Of a stretch of 64,000 nucleotides of DNA, positions 45,458 through 56,449 are shown one piece after another. Within the stretch, counting starts at the first letter, position 1. Every line of letters starts with the position of its first letter. The notes under the pieces are model-generated. The model searched no databases. It worked only from the letters and a program-made list of their open reading frames with translations, and was not told the origin of the DNA. This DNA is from Dipteronia dyeriana (Eukaryota > Streptophyta > Magnoliopsida > Sapindales > Sapindaceae). The DNA is taken from NCBI GenBank assembly GCA_032871835.1, contig CM065298.1:92317891-92381890 (forward strand). The letters are read 5' to 3'. A program made the position numbers and the translations under genes.

Positions 45458-46075
45458 TCAAGTTGGAATGAGAAGACGATTAGTATTGTGGTTAAAGTAA
45501 TTATATTGAAAACAACCAGAGAACCTGACCATCAACGCCATACCAATCACAACCCCAGAAGCCATAACCACCACATACTTCCCGGCTGAACAAACTCTCA
45601 CTCTCTTATTATTATTATTCTCTTCACGACTTGTACTCTTCACTACTTGCTCTTCTCCACCACTGAAACTCTCTGCAACGACGTCGTCGTCTGTGTCCTC
45701 CTTGTCATGATTATCAACATGGTCGTCGTTATTATTATGATACGAACATGTCGAACCAGTTTCGAAATTGTGGTGATCATGATCATCAACAATCGTAGAG
45801 TCTCTGACATTATCATCGTCGTTGTCCCAATCTCTGAATTCGGCTTCCAGGTCCATCACCCTTTGAGAGATGTGGTTCAAGTTGAAGGGCTTTTTCGGGC
45901 TCGTCGACGCGATCTCAGCAGATAAAAGTGTGTTCAAGAATACGAATTTCTGGTCGATTTCTTGGGAGTAAAAATGGCGGTAAGGGGCTTCTGGTGGGAG
46001 AGAGAAGGCTCCAGTGAGTTGGGTTTCGAGTTCTTGCAGTTTCTTCTGCAAAATCGAGTAGGATCTCTTTGCCAT
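45458..46075 (-). CDS. 205-aa coiled-coil protein with C-terminal membrane anchor (DUF7610-like)
   Basis: Single-exon gene. The start is the first ATG of the frame (MAKRSYSILQKKLQELETQL), in a good plant context (AACAGCAATGG). The N-terminal 90 residues look like a conserved plant domain with heptad character and the segments SLPPEAPYRHFYSQEIDQKF and FVFLNTLLSAEIA. An Asp/His/Asn-rich low-complexity region follows, then a single hydrophobic segment at about residues 167-184 (VVVMASGVVIGMALMV) and a 20-residue tail, suggesting a tail-anchored protein. I believe this is the family now called DUF7610, from memory and not verified. Function unknown. A MITE lies about 200 bp upstream. Confidence 0.8.
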   Translation of the reverse strand: MAKRSYSILQKKLQELETQLTGAFSLPPEAPYRHFYSQEIDQKFVFLNTLLSAEIASTSPKKPFNLNHISQRVMDLEAEFRDWDNDDDNVRDSTIVDDHDHHNFETGSTCSYHNNNDDHVDNHDKEDTDDDVVAESFSGGEEQVVKSTSREENNNNKRVRVCSAGKYVVVMASGVVIGMALMVRFSGCFQYNYFNHNTNRLLIPT

Positions 46076-46280
46076 TGCTGTTGTTTTTGTTGTTGTTGTT
46101 GTTGGTGTGATTTGGTGAATAAATGAGGGTTTTGGGTTTGAAGTTTGTAGTTGGTTAGCGATGGTGAGACGTGACGGTTGTATCGTTTGTGAGTTATTAT
46201 GCGACGGTTGAGGACTAACGACTTGACGTTGAATCTTGGTCAAATAATAACGATATAGTGACTATTGGTCAATGTAAAAT

Positions 46281-46837
46281 CAATTTACACCATCAAATTG
46301 ATAACATACTATCAAAGTGGTTACTATATTGGAAAGTTATTCCAAAATAGTCACTTTAGACGAACTTTGTGATACCGATGACCATTTCATCAAACACTGT
46401 TAACTTTACGGTTAAATAAATGGACATTTTAGCAACTTTATCTATAATTATAAAAATAAAATATAAAATATAATACTTTATGAAAAGCTTTCTATAAATA
46501 TCAAAATTTTGAGTTGAAAATAAAAATAGTATTATATGCTTACTCTGTTGTTGGTTTTGTATTCGGGTAATCTGGAGATATTTATCTTCCATGATTTATT
46601 CACTTCATAAAAAGTGTTTGTGGAATTTGTTCTAAAAAGGGGAATTTTTTTTTGTTCAATATGCAGATATAATTTTAAAGCTAAAATGCACATCTATTTA
46701 ACCGCAAAGTTAACAGTGTTTGATGAAATGACTATTGGTGTCATAAAGTTCGTATAAAGTGGTCATTTTAGAACAACTTTTCAATCTAGTGACCAATTTG
46801 ATAGTATGTCATCAATTTGATGGCCACAAAGGTAATT
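46281..46837. mobile_element. element G: long-TIR MITE
   Basis: About 150 bp at the left (CCATCAAATTGATAACATAC through ATCAAACACTGTTAACTTTA) is repeated in inverted order at the right with mostly single-base differences, around a ~250-bp AT-rich centre. Such long TIRs suggest a Mutator-like MITE. It has no coding capacity. It occupies the upstream region of the DUF7610-like gene. No target duplication was settled. Confidence 0.8.
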
Positions 46838-47439
46838 ATCCCATTAATTTATACGGAATTTGTATATTTTTAGTGAAAATTGTAAAAAATAACCAAGTCA
46901 TATAACAGAATATTGTTTCTAACCAAATTTTAATTTTTTATTGTTTATAACCAATTATCATAATACATTATTGTTTTTAGTCAATAAATTACAAAACTAC
47001 CATTTTATTCTCTTTTTCCCTTTATTTATTTTTCTCTCCATTACTCATCTCTTTCTATCACCCATCTCTATCACCCATCTCTTTATCACTTGTATCTTTA
47101 TCAAATCTTAATTCTCAACGAAATTTGGTCAAGAAATTAAAGTTATTTTGAGGGGAAATCGCAAAGAAACCAAGATTTGAGAAGAGTTTTTTGAAAACTT
47201 TGAGTTTGTGGTTGAATCTCTAATAAAAACTTCAAGGTTCGCAAATCTTCAATTTCAATGGTATTATTGTGTTTCTTAGATGATATTGTTGATGGGCCTT
47301 TGTTATTTTGTTTCAATTTTGAAGTTTTTTTGGTGACAATGGAAAAAACTTCGATTGCAGTTTGAAATTATATTTCAATCAATGTGTCACGATAAAAGTG
47401 ATATAAGTTGGTTATTTCATGTTTAACGTGACACATCAC

Positions 47440-48735
47440 CTAATATTTTGTAGTCATGTATTTTTGAGGTACATGCGATATTTCATACCCAACATGATAT
47501 ACATGAGATATTTCATGCATAACATGACATATATAGGATATTTCATGTCCAACATGATATACATATGATATTTCATGTCTTGTATGAAATAATGCATAAA
47601 TGATATTTCATACCAAACGTTACATACAAAGGATATTTCATACCCAACATGACATACATGAGATATTTCATGTCTTGTATGAAATAATGCATAAAAGGGG
47701 TATTTCATACCAAACATGACATACATAAGATATTTCATGCCCAACATGACATAAATGGGATGTTTCATGCACAACATGATATACCTGGAATATTTCATGT
47801 CTTGTATGAAATAATGCATAAAGGGGATATTTCATACCAAACATAACATACATAGGATATTTCATGCCCAACATGACATACATAGGATATTTCATGCCCA
47901 ACATGACATACATGGGATATTTCATGCCCATCATGATATACATGGGATATTTCATGTCTTGTATGAAATAATGCATAAAGGAGATATTTCATACAAAAAA
48001 TGACATACATAGGGTATTTCATGTCCAACATGACATAAATGAGATGTTTCATACACAACATGATATACCTGAGATATTTCATGTCTTGTATGAAATAATA
48101 CATAAAGGAGATATTTCATACCAAACATGACATACATAGGATATTTCATGCCCAACAAGACATACATGGGATATTTCATGCACAACATGATATACATGAG
48201 ATATTTCATATCTTGTATGAAATAATTCATAAAAGGGATATTTCATACAAAACATGATATATATAGAATATTTCATGCCCAACATGACATATATGAGATG
48301 TTTCATGCACAACATGATATATATGAGATATTTCATGTCTTGTATGAAATAATGCTTATATGGGATATTTCATACCAAACATGACATACATAGGATATTT
48401 CATACGCAACATAACATATATGAGATATTTCATGCACAATATGATATACATGGGTTATTTCATTCATTGTATAAAATAACCAAAAAAATATATATTTCAT
48501 ATCCAACATGACATGCATAAGATATTTCATGCCTAACATGACATACATGATATATTTTATGCACAACATGATATACATGAGATATTTCACGTCTTTTATG
48601 AAATAATGCATAAAGGTGATATTTCATACCAAACATGACATACATAGGTATGTCATGCACAACATGACATATATATATATATATTTCATGTAAAACATGA
48701 GATACATGAGATATTTCATGCTTTACGTGACATAT
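47440..48735. repeat. higher-order tandem array in the MULE leader (31-bp monomer, ~127-bp period)
   Basis: Monomers of about 31 bp, typified by GATATTTCATGCCCAACATG, are arranged in a four-monomer superunit. The marker variant TGTCTTGTATGAAATAA recurs at about 47577, 47671, 47799, 47955, 48082, 48209, 48336, 48463 and 48590; most spacings are 127 bp, others 94, 128 and 156. CATG is strongly over-represented. A splice acceptor (TTTATTCAG) at 48813 follows, so the array probably lies in an intron of the transposase leader. Minus-strand frames through it are artefacts. Confidence 0.9.
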
Positions 48736-48818
48736 CCCTAGAAAATGTGCAATAATGTTTTTCTTACAATTTTTTTCTGAACTGATTTTTTTTTCAATTG
48801 TTTTTTTATTCAGGAAAT

Positions 48819-51357
48819 ATGCAAAGCTTTAGGTTAGCAATCAATTACAATGGTCGGTGGAACGATTTAGATTACGTGGATGGGAAACTTATTGGGGAGT
48901 GGGTGGAAAACAAGTTGTCATACAATGAGTTGGTGGAGATGACATACAGATTGACTGAGATTGACAGAAGTATTTATGATATCATTCTTTATGGGGTGAT
49001 TAAGTTACGATCACGTTGGAAAAAATATCGCATGAAACGTGATAATGATATTGATTTTATTTTTCATGATGATTCGTCGATCAAGGAGATTTATATCGAT
49101 ATGGAGAAGAGAGTGGGTGGAGGTACATGTGCAGGTGGAGATACACATGTACACAAACTTCCACCATCATTTTTCAAGTACGATAATGTTGGGTGTTACA
49201 CTATAGATTCCGATAATGAGGATGAGAAACCGAATGAGCATAATTATCCTAGTAGTTCAGATGATACTTTTATCGGAGTTGAGCAGGGTACCGGTGTTGA
49301 GGATGGTATTGGAGGAACTAAGAATTGTGGTGGTACTGGATGGGTTACTTTTGGTGGCCTATCACATGATCCTTTCCCTGCAGCTCCGTCACGTTGGATC
49401 CTCCCTTGTGTAGGTCAATATTCTTTTGGCACCACACCAACCGTCTCTACTTCACAAGAGGGACCCTTATTTGTGGGACAAGTTTTTGAGGATAAGCATA
49501 AACTTAAAATCGAGTTGGGACTTTATGCTATGCATGAGAGGTTTGATATCAGAGTTAGAAGCTCGATAAAATATCGATTTGAGGCCGGCTGTAAGGATAT
49601 AAACTGCCAGTTCACGATTGGGGCAGTTAGGAAGGAGCATTGCACATTTTGGCATGTCAAAAAATTCATTAAGACTCATACTTGTGAAGGAGATATGTAT
49701 GGGGGACAATTTCAGGCTGCCAGTGCCAATGTAATTAGACAATTGTATGCCTCTAAATTGAGCAGCGGTGCTAACATTTGTCCGAAAGATATAATGAGAG
49801 ATATGAGGGAGAAACATGGTGTGGAAGATGGCTATGCAACATGCACGGTCAACAATATATAGTAAGGTTGATGAATCATACCAATTCCTTCCAGTCTACT
49901 TTCATATGTTGGCAGAAGCAAATCCTGTCACAATTACAGATATTGAGACGGATGAGCATAATCAATTTCTCTATGCCTTTCTCAGTTTTAGACAATCATT
50001 GTAGGGTTTTCAATCGGTTATTAGGCATGTTGTTTCCATTGATGCCACCCATTTGAAGAGTGATTATGGGGGAGTTATGTTTGTTGCCACATGTAAGGAT
50101 GGTACATATATGGTCTACCCGCTTGCTTTTGGTTTTAGGGATGGAAAAACCGATGAAGCTTGGACTTGGTTTTTGCTTCATATACGTGAAGTGATTGGCA
50201 CACCTGAACATTTAGTGGTTATATCCGATCGTCATAATAGCATTGCAAATGGAATGAGAAATGTGTATCCCACAGTGCCACATTGTATATGTTACTACCA
50301 TTTGAAGCAGAATCTGAAGAAGGAGGCTCCAAAACGTGGTGATGTTTTACAGTTGTATAAATTGGCTGCATATTCGTATAGAACAGAAGTGTGTGATAAA
50401 TATTTGACTGACATTTCCAACATTCATCGTCGTGCCTTTGACTATCTTGTAGATGTTGGTGTGGAAAGATGGTCACTTGCATATTGTCCTGAGAAGAGAT
50501 ATGGATTTATGATGACGAACATTGCAGAGGCAATTAACTCTACAGCTAAGGAAGCACGGAAGTTACCCATCACAGCATTGGTGGAATTCCTTAGAGACTT
50601 GATGCAAAAATGGTTTCATGATCGACGGAAAGCCGCCAACAAAGGATCATCGATTTTGACAAATTTTGCTCTACAACACGTCAAAAGTAATCAAGAGAAA
50701 TCTCAATTATGTGTAGTGCAACCTATTGACTACACCAAGTATGCTGTGAAGGATAACGAAGGCAAAGTGTGGACCATAGACTTGGAATTGAGGACATGCA
50801 CATACCGTAAGTTTGACTTAGATATGTTGCCATGTGCTCATGCAATTGCTGTTTGCAGGTATGTTTCTTTCTTATTTATTATGTGTTCATGTGCATATTC
50901 AAATGAATGATGGTACTAACTAATTTTCATGTTTTTCAGGCATACAAGAGTTCCAAAAGAACGACTATGCAGTGATTACTTCACAACTCAATGGCTTCAA
51001 ACAGCATATGCACCTTCGATACACCCAGTACCTTATCCTTCCAGTTGGGTCCTTCCAGAACGTGTTAGTTCTTGCGTTGTACATCCACCTGAAGGTAGAA
51101 GACAATCGAGCAGACCGAAAAAAATTAGGATATGTTCTTCCTTAGAAGGGCCTGAAACAAGAGTATGTACCAATTGTGAAGAATCTGGACACAATCGCAT
51201 TACTTGTACTAAGCCTCGTCAAGCACGTTCAATTAGCAAATCAAGTTCATCATCAATTGGCCAAAAACCTCCATTCCGTAGACAATGTGCATGCGGAAGA
51301 TACGGGTTGCTTGGACATAATATTCAAACATGCTCAAACTTGGAAGAAAAACCATGA
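48819..51357 (+). pseudogene. mudrA-type MULE transposase, two exons, inactivated
   Basis: Starts at the ATG ([14 protein letters not shown]) six bases after a splice acceptor. The N-terminal half holds the MuDR DNA-binding domain ([32 protein letters not shown]). The MULE catalytic domain follows with SIDATHLK (first Asp, about 50035-50058), VISDRHNSIANG (second Asp, about 50219) and NIAEAINS (Glu, about 50519). Exon 1 ends at 50858; an 81-bp GT-AG intron leads to exon 2, 50940-51357, with a CCHC knuckle CTNCEESGHNRITC. Lesions: a frameshift near 49825-49840, an in-frame TAG at about 50002, and a SWIM zinc finger with CTY in place of its second Cys. Confidence 0.88.
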
Positions 51358-51834
51358 AACTTTCATTTTATAACGTTACAACTTTTGTTGAGTGTTAGAT
51401 GTTAACTTTAATTTTAACTCTCGGTTGTTAACAGTTGAAGCTGTTATCAACTTTTATACATTTTACCGACTTTTGATTGTTAACCATTGAAGCTTTTATT
51501 TTAAAGTTTGTTTTAAAGCAATTTGTTACAAATTATATTGTTATTTATTGTGTAAAATGATGAAAACATGTACAACTTGTGTTCAAAAATCATAGACTTG
51601 ATTTGAGTTAAATTATTAGGACATTGTACGATCAATTCTTAGTTCTACATTTAAGCATGTATATTGTGTTTAAAATGAAAGAGATAAGAAATAAAAAACT
51701 GTACTATTATTTTGTGATAAAAAAACTGACAATTAGATTTTGCAGATGTTTTTTAACTTGAAATTTTGTTTGTTAACATTACCAAAAAAATTGGTTTGAA
51801 TTTCCTCTGTTTACATGGCTACATCTTTCTAATG

Positions 51835-52339
51835 TCATTGACATGGCTTCGAAGCTTGAAAAAACCATTTTGCAATTTCATTTCTAATGTCTTTCATATC
51901 GTCCGCTGTGAAGTCCATTTGGTAACATTTATCCTGAAGAATATTTTCCATGTACTTCATGATGAACACACCGTAACTCCTCCTACATTTACCAATAATA
52001 GTTGTCAATATCGATAGGTGGAAATAGTAATGAAATGTTGAAAACAAACAAACAAACATTAAAATACACTCACGTGTCATGTTGTTGAGGAATCAAGTAC
52101 GGTTCAACAACATCAACCTCCACAGGCTTAGGTTCGGATGTACGTCACTCATAATATCCACCAGCACAAAGTATACCAGGTAAAAATGAGACAAGTGACT
52201 TAATATGAGTTATCCGTTGTAGCTGCTTGTACTTGTCATTCCCCTCTTGTAATGAGTCATAAATCTCAATTTTGTGTGTGTACAAGTTAAGTTCACACAG
52301 CACCCAATGAGAGGAACATACACAACAAGGTATCAACAT
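51835..52339 (-). pseudogene. ULP1-like cysteine protease (C48) C-terminal part, two exons
   Basis: SUMO-protease-like genes are passengers of Kaonashi MULEs; their role is unknown. Exon 52339-52074 contains SSHWVLCELNL (catalytic His) and IEIYDSL (catalytic Asp). Donor CAC|GTGAGT and acceptor ATGTAG join it in phase to 51982-51835, which reads RSYGVFIMKYMENIL, where the residue before Gly should be the catalytic Cys but is Tyr. A TGA at 52144 also breaks the first exon. Upstream exons are expected between 52345 and 54650, where a minus-strand leader-like CT/GA-rich block (54540-54640) is seen; I could not read them. Confidence 0.8.
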
Positions 52340-52344
52340 CTACA

Positions 52345-52522
52345 TTCCAAGAAATGAATATTAGAAACCTTAAACCTAAAAAAATCAATTATGAAACAAA
52401 ATCAAAAGTAGAAACATAATAAAATTGACATGACACTAATCAACTCATAACATGCAGAGCACATTTAGTCTTTGAAAAAAAAAATACAACTTAACATCAG
52501 TGGGTGTATTGTAAAAAAAAAA
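52345..52522. other. MULE interior, non-coding
   Basis: Likely intron of the ULP-like gene; an acceptor (TGTAG before ATGTTGATACC on the minus strand) sits at its edge. Nothing else is seen. Confidence 0.35.
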
Positions 52523-53016
52523 AACCATTATGCTGCCCATTATGTCCCCCACATAAATAAATACGAACCTCAAACGACCATTCTCAATTAATATCCAAAT
52601 ATGAAACTAGTTTTATGTTCATGTGATCATATAAATTCATATGGCAATCCAATGAAACCGCAACACCAATGTCTATCCATCAATTTGATTATAATTAATG
52701 AGATGAAAGCATCAATCATCCGCAACTTTATATGTTGATATGACATATATGTTCATTATTGGACAACTTAATTAATTCTTGTATATCGTCTCCTTAACCA
52801 TCACCTAGTTTTTTTTTGAAGAGATAAGCTTTATTAGCAACCTTGAGCAACAACCCAAAGGCAAACAATGGCAAACAACAACCAACCACAAACACTGAGC
52901 ACAAACACAACCAATATAGCAAAACAGCTAAACAACAGACCGAACCAGAAACATCAGGACACAGAAACAGCCACAAACTAAGAAGAATACTTAGACCCAA
53001 TTCCTATTACACTCCA
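52523..53016 (-). repeat. intra-MULE direct duplication, copy 1, ending in an L1 3' tail
   Basis: AACCATTATG to ACACTCCA, nearly identical to 53443-53956. Its right 220 bp, read on the minus strand, is a GT-rich L1-type 3' UTR ending GCTAATAAAGC and a poly(A) (plus-strand T run at 52808-52816). Confidence 0.85.
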
Positions 53017-53442
53017 ACGACATTTTGTAGTGCAATTTTATTTTTTAATGATTTTCAATCAATAATTCTCACTTTCTTTCAAAAGACGATAATGAAAGCA
53101 AAAGACGATAATGAAAACCACATGAAATGAGTAAAGGGTGAAGAATATGGACAATTAATAATGATTGTCAATACTTTGAAAAGTAGAAAAAACTAATGCC
53201 TCCTGAATTGTTTATTTTTTTTAAACTACAATAATTCAATGAAAAGGAATCAAAGGATCCAAAGCCAAATCACCACCTAACAAGATAGGCAGCAACAAAA
53301 AACAAAGCTATAAGAAAAGCAATCAATTCCAGCTGAAAACATAACACAACAAGCGAAGTGAGAAGCAAAAAAAAAAAAAAAAACAGAGCAAGCCCCAAGA
53401 ACACAGTATTAACTTAGTGACCTAACGAAATATAATTTTTTC
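53017..53442 (-). other. spacer between duplicated segments, with a second LINE-like tail
   Basis: Between 53210 and 53400 the minus strand reads as a G/T-rich tail ending CATTGAATTATTGTAG then an A run, similar to L1 3' ends. AAAGACGATAATGAAA is duplicated in tandem at about 53082-53115. Confidence 0.45.
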
Positions 53443-53956
53443 AACCATTATGCCGCCCATTATGTCCCCCACATAAATAAATACAAACCTCAAACGACTA
53501 TTCTCAATTAATATCCAAATATGAAACTAGTTTTATGTTCATGTGATCATATAAATTCATATGACAATCCAATGAAACCGCAACACCAATGTCTATCCAT
53601 CAATTTGATTATAATTAATGAGATGAAAGCATCATTCATCCGCAACTTTATATGTTGATATGACATATATGTTCATTATTGGACAACTTAATTAATTCTT
53701 GTATATCGTCTCCTTAACCATCACCTAGTTTTTTTTTTTGAAGAGATTAGCTTTATTAGCAACCTTGAGCAACAACCCAAAGGCAAACAAAGGCAAACAA
53801 CAACCAACCACAAATGTTGAGCACAAACACAACCAATACAACAAAATAGCTAAACAGCAGACCGTAGCTAAACAGCAGACCGAACTAGAAACACCAGAAC
53901 ACAGAAGCAGCCACAAACCAAGAAGAATACTTAGACCCAATTCCTATTACACTCCA
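53443..53956 (-). repeat. intra-MULE direct duplication, copy 2
   Basis: Second copy of the segment at 52523-53016, including the L1 3' tail. Differences include a tandem 18-bp expansion TAGCTAAACAGCAGACCG near 53850-53885 and scattered substitutions. The two copies lie in direct orientation about 430 bp apart. Confidence 0.85.
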
Positions 53957-54937
53957 GCAGCTAAAAATACACAGATATCACTAAGGTTGAAGCCACATGA
54001 CATAGATTTGATGACTATGGCAAACCAAAAATAGTACTGGGTAACTTACAATTATCATAAAGGTTGAAGATTATCTTAGAAATTCTTTGGGGGATTCCAG
54101 CACCACCAAAGTCATCAGTAGAAATAGGCAAAAAAATCAAGCAAAACATAACAAGCTAAAATTAAAACAGAGTAGAAAATAAGTAAAACAATCGGACAAA
54201 TCAAATGGAGCAATAACATCAATTGAATCAAAACTGAATCCCCACTCAAATTCAATCCACAAGTTACAACACAAACCAATGTTCTTTTCGTATCCAGATG
54301 AGAGCAAACCAGATGAGAGCAAAATACCTTTAAGCAAAGAAGATACGTTATGGCGACGGCAACGGAGACGACGGCAACGATAGGAGCTGACGACGATCTT
54401 GGCTGAATGGCGGCACCGACGGGAACCTTCTATGATCTGGTGAGATGGCTATTTGAGGAGCCGTAACATAGAGACCTTAAGAAAACACCCAAAACAGAAG
54501 TAATCCTAGGTCACCGGAATGTTCGACTGTTGAATCGTCACCGGAAACCACCTTCTTCTTCGTCAGCGTCGCACGATCCGAACCCTTCCTTTCTTTCTCT
54601 CCTTTTCTTCTTCTTCGTCTTCGTCTGCTGGTAAATGGATTTAGGGATTTTTTTAGTTTAAATGGATTTAGGGATTTTTTTAGATAAAAACGTATACAGT
54701 AGATGTTTGTAAACGTATACAGTATATGTTTGTAAAAAAAAAAGGTTTATGTATACGACTACACGTTTGTAAAAAAAAAAATTCACTTTTACAACACAAA
54801 ATTGGTTTTTTATTTTAAGAAAAGGATATTTTAGACTTTACAACTTACATCCGGTTAAAAACAATAACTTGTTTTTTTTTTTGATTAAAAACAATAATCT
54901 ATTTTTTGATTAAAAACAATAATCTATTTTTATAGGG
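53957..54937. other. right part of the MULE: ULP-gene leader and terminal repeats
   Basis: A CGACGGCAACG-rich block at 54350-54420 and a CTTCTTCTTCGTC block at 54545-54630 look like the leader (minus strand) of the ULP-like gene. 54640-54780 has tandem pairs (TTTAGGGATTTTTTTAG; CGTATACAGTA-ATGTTTGTAA). 54850-54930 holds the three terminal AACAATAA(T/C) blocks. Confidence 0.5.
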
Positions 54938-55503
54938 ATATATGCATATACAGTAGGTGTAGCATGGGTACCATAAATTTTTCTTTGAAAGAATATTTTA
55001 AAACTAATATATATATATATAAAGAAAAATTGAGAGAGGTTGCGATGAAACGAAAGAGATAAAGAATGTTGAATCTAGATTTAGTTGTAATTTAAAAGAT
55101 TTTTAAAGTATTCGGTATTCAATTCTCAATTTAGATCGGTAAAGAGTCATAAAACTTTGGGTCATCCAGTTCAGACTTTGCAATATTCAAATCAAATCAA
55201 ATTTAGGAGTATTCAATTCTGACTTTTATTTAGTCCAAATAAATCTGGATTTATCCAAAGTCATTGACTTTGTAGATTTTGTTTAAATGATGGAATTTGA
55301 TCGATTATAACATGAGATTTATAAACATAAAAGCTCATAACAAATCTCGTCATTCCCTATCGATTTTGATGGATTTAACTTTAATAAAGTTTGTGGATAT
55401 TTTATCTTTAGCTATGGTGATTGAAATAGATTGAAATTAATAAAAAAAAATTAGTCAACAATTCACATTAATGAATGTTATTGAAATGATATTTAGTATA
55501 TTT
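54938..55503. other. AT-rich spacer before T3
   Basis: No gene or element is recognised. Confidence 0.5.
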
Positions 55504-56404
55504 TGTTATATGTAAATTTTATTGAATGTACACATCACTGGCAGGTAAGGCAATCCCTTAAGGAGATTGTCAGATGAGCATCCGAGCTGACATTTAGAAG
55601 ACACCATCCATGACATTACTAAAGAATAAGAACCCGAGTAAGTCCGAATACGGGTACTCGGCACGTTCAGTTCCACCCGGGACAACATAAGAGGCCCGAA
55701 TAAAAGAGTTCAATACACGATTCACATACGAGAATAAGCCCAAGAAGGAATCTAGAATCATACCCTGATACGCAAAGCATCTGTGTTTCATTCCCCGTAT
55801 CAAAGGAGGAAAGAATTTAGAAAGTTTCTAGAAGGATAAAACACCAAACAGGAAACAAGCTCAAACCAAATCAACAACTCTAATCTTCTAGAAAATTGCA
55901 CATCGATTAGGAAATAAGATTCAAAGCGGACTGTGTAATCAGAGTCCCATAAAAAATTCAAATCAATCCGCAGGATCTCAGAAATAGGAATGAAGACAAA
56001 GACGACCTTGACAAGTAATCAATTTCAATTAGATACAATCTCCGTTTCTTACTTATGTAACGAGGATTAAGGTTCTATGCACATATAAATAGACCCCTAA
56101 TCCCATTAGAGAAAGGGGGAACAAATAAAATAAAAAGATACGCTTGATAGAAAAAAGAATAGAGAAGAAACCACTGTAAGAGAAAGGTAGAGAGAGATCG
56201 AGTGGTGTAATTCGTCATTCAATAGTGGATTTGACTGGGTTGTGTATTCAACCATCTGTGGATGTTTCTCCGAATACCTGAGTTTTACCATGTAGACTCG
56301 TGTCATAATAACCTTAATTGCATTCTCTTACTCTTTCTTTTTTGACAGGTCATAATCAAACCCAATTTGTTGACTTTCTTGCCATCGAGAAATCGACGTC
56401 AATA
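55504..56404 (+). repeat. T3 5' LTR (about 901 bp)
   Basis: Begins TGTTATATG like T2 and ends ATCGACGTCAATA where T2 ends ATCGATGTCAACA. TATA region CACATATAAATAGACCCC at about 56080-56097 is shared with T2. No clear tRNA-complementary primer site follows (next bases ATTGGCTTTAGAAG). Confidence 0.85.
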
Positions 56405-56449
56405 ATTGGCTTTAGAAGAAAGGCGTTGAACTTTCGATCAGTTTAAACA

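Larger units (their letters stand above)
46860..54937 (+). mobile_element. M: Kaonashi-type MULE carrying a ULP1-like protease
   Basis: Contents in order: left end with repeated ATTGTTT-TAACCAA blocks (46905-46985), a leader with a satellite array, a two-exon mudrA-type transposase (+), a ULP1-like C48 protease (-), two copies of a ~500-bp segment, and a right end with repeated AACAATAATCTATTTTTTG blocks (54850-54930) that are the inverse of the left-end motif. MULEs with ULP-like genes are known in Arabidopsis, melon and other plants. Both genes here are inactivated by few lesions. Outer borders are approximate. Confidence 0.8.

Noticed and set aside
46076..46243. Longer N-terminus for the 205-aa tail-anchored protein
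   Set aside because: The upstream in-frame stretch has no ATG and is Thr/Gln/Ser-rich like a leader; the family-like sequence begins at MAKRSYS.
47454..48660. Series of overlapping minus-strand reading frames rich in Met-Lys-Tyr-Pro-Met-Tyr-Val repeats
   Set aside because: They are translations of the 31/127-bp tandem array; each frame is offset by the array period and no domain or codon-use signal exists. The array explains them fully.
47440..48735. Possible CRISPR-like direct-repeat array
   Set aside because: There are no unique spacers; every unit is a variant of the same monomer, and the setting is a plant DNA transposon.
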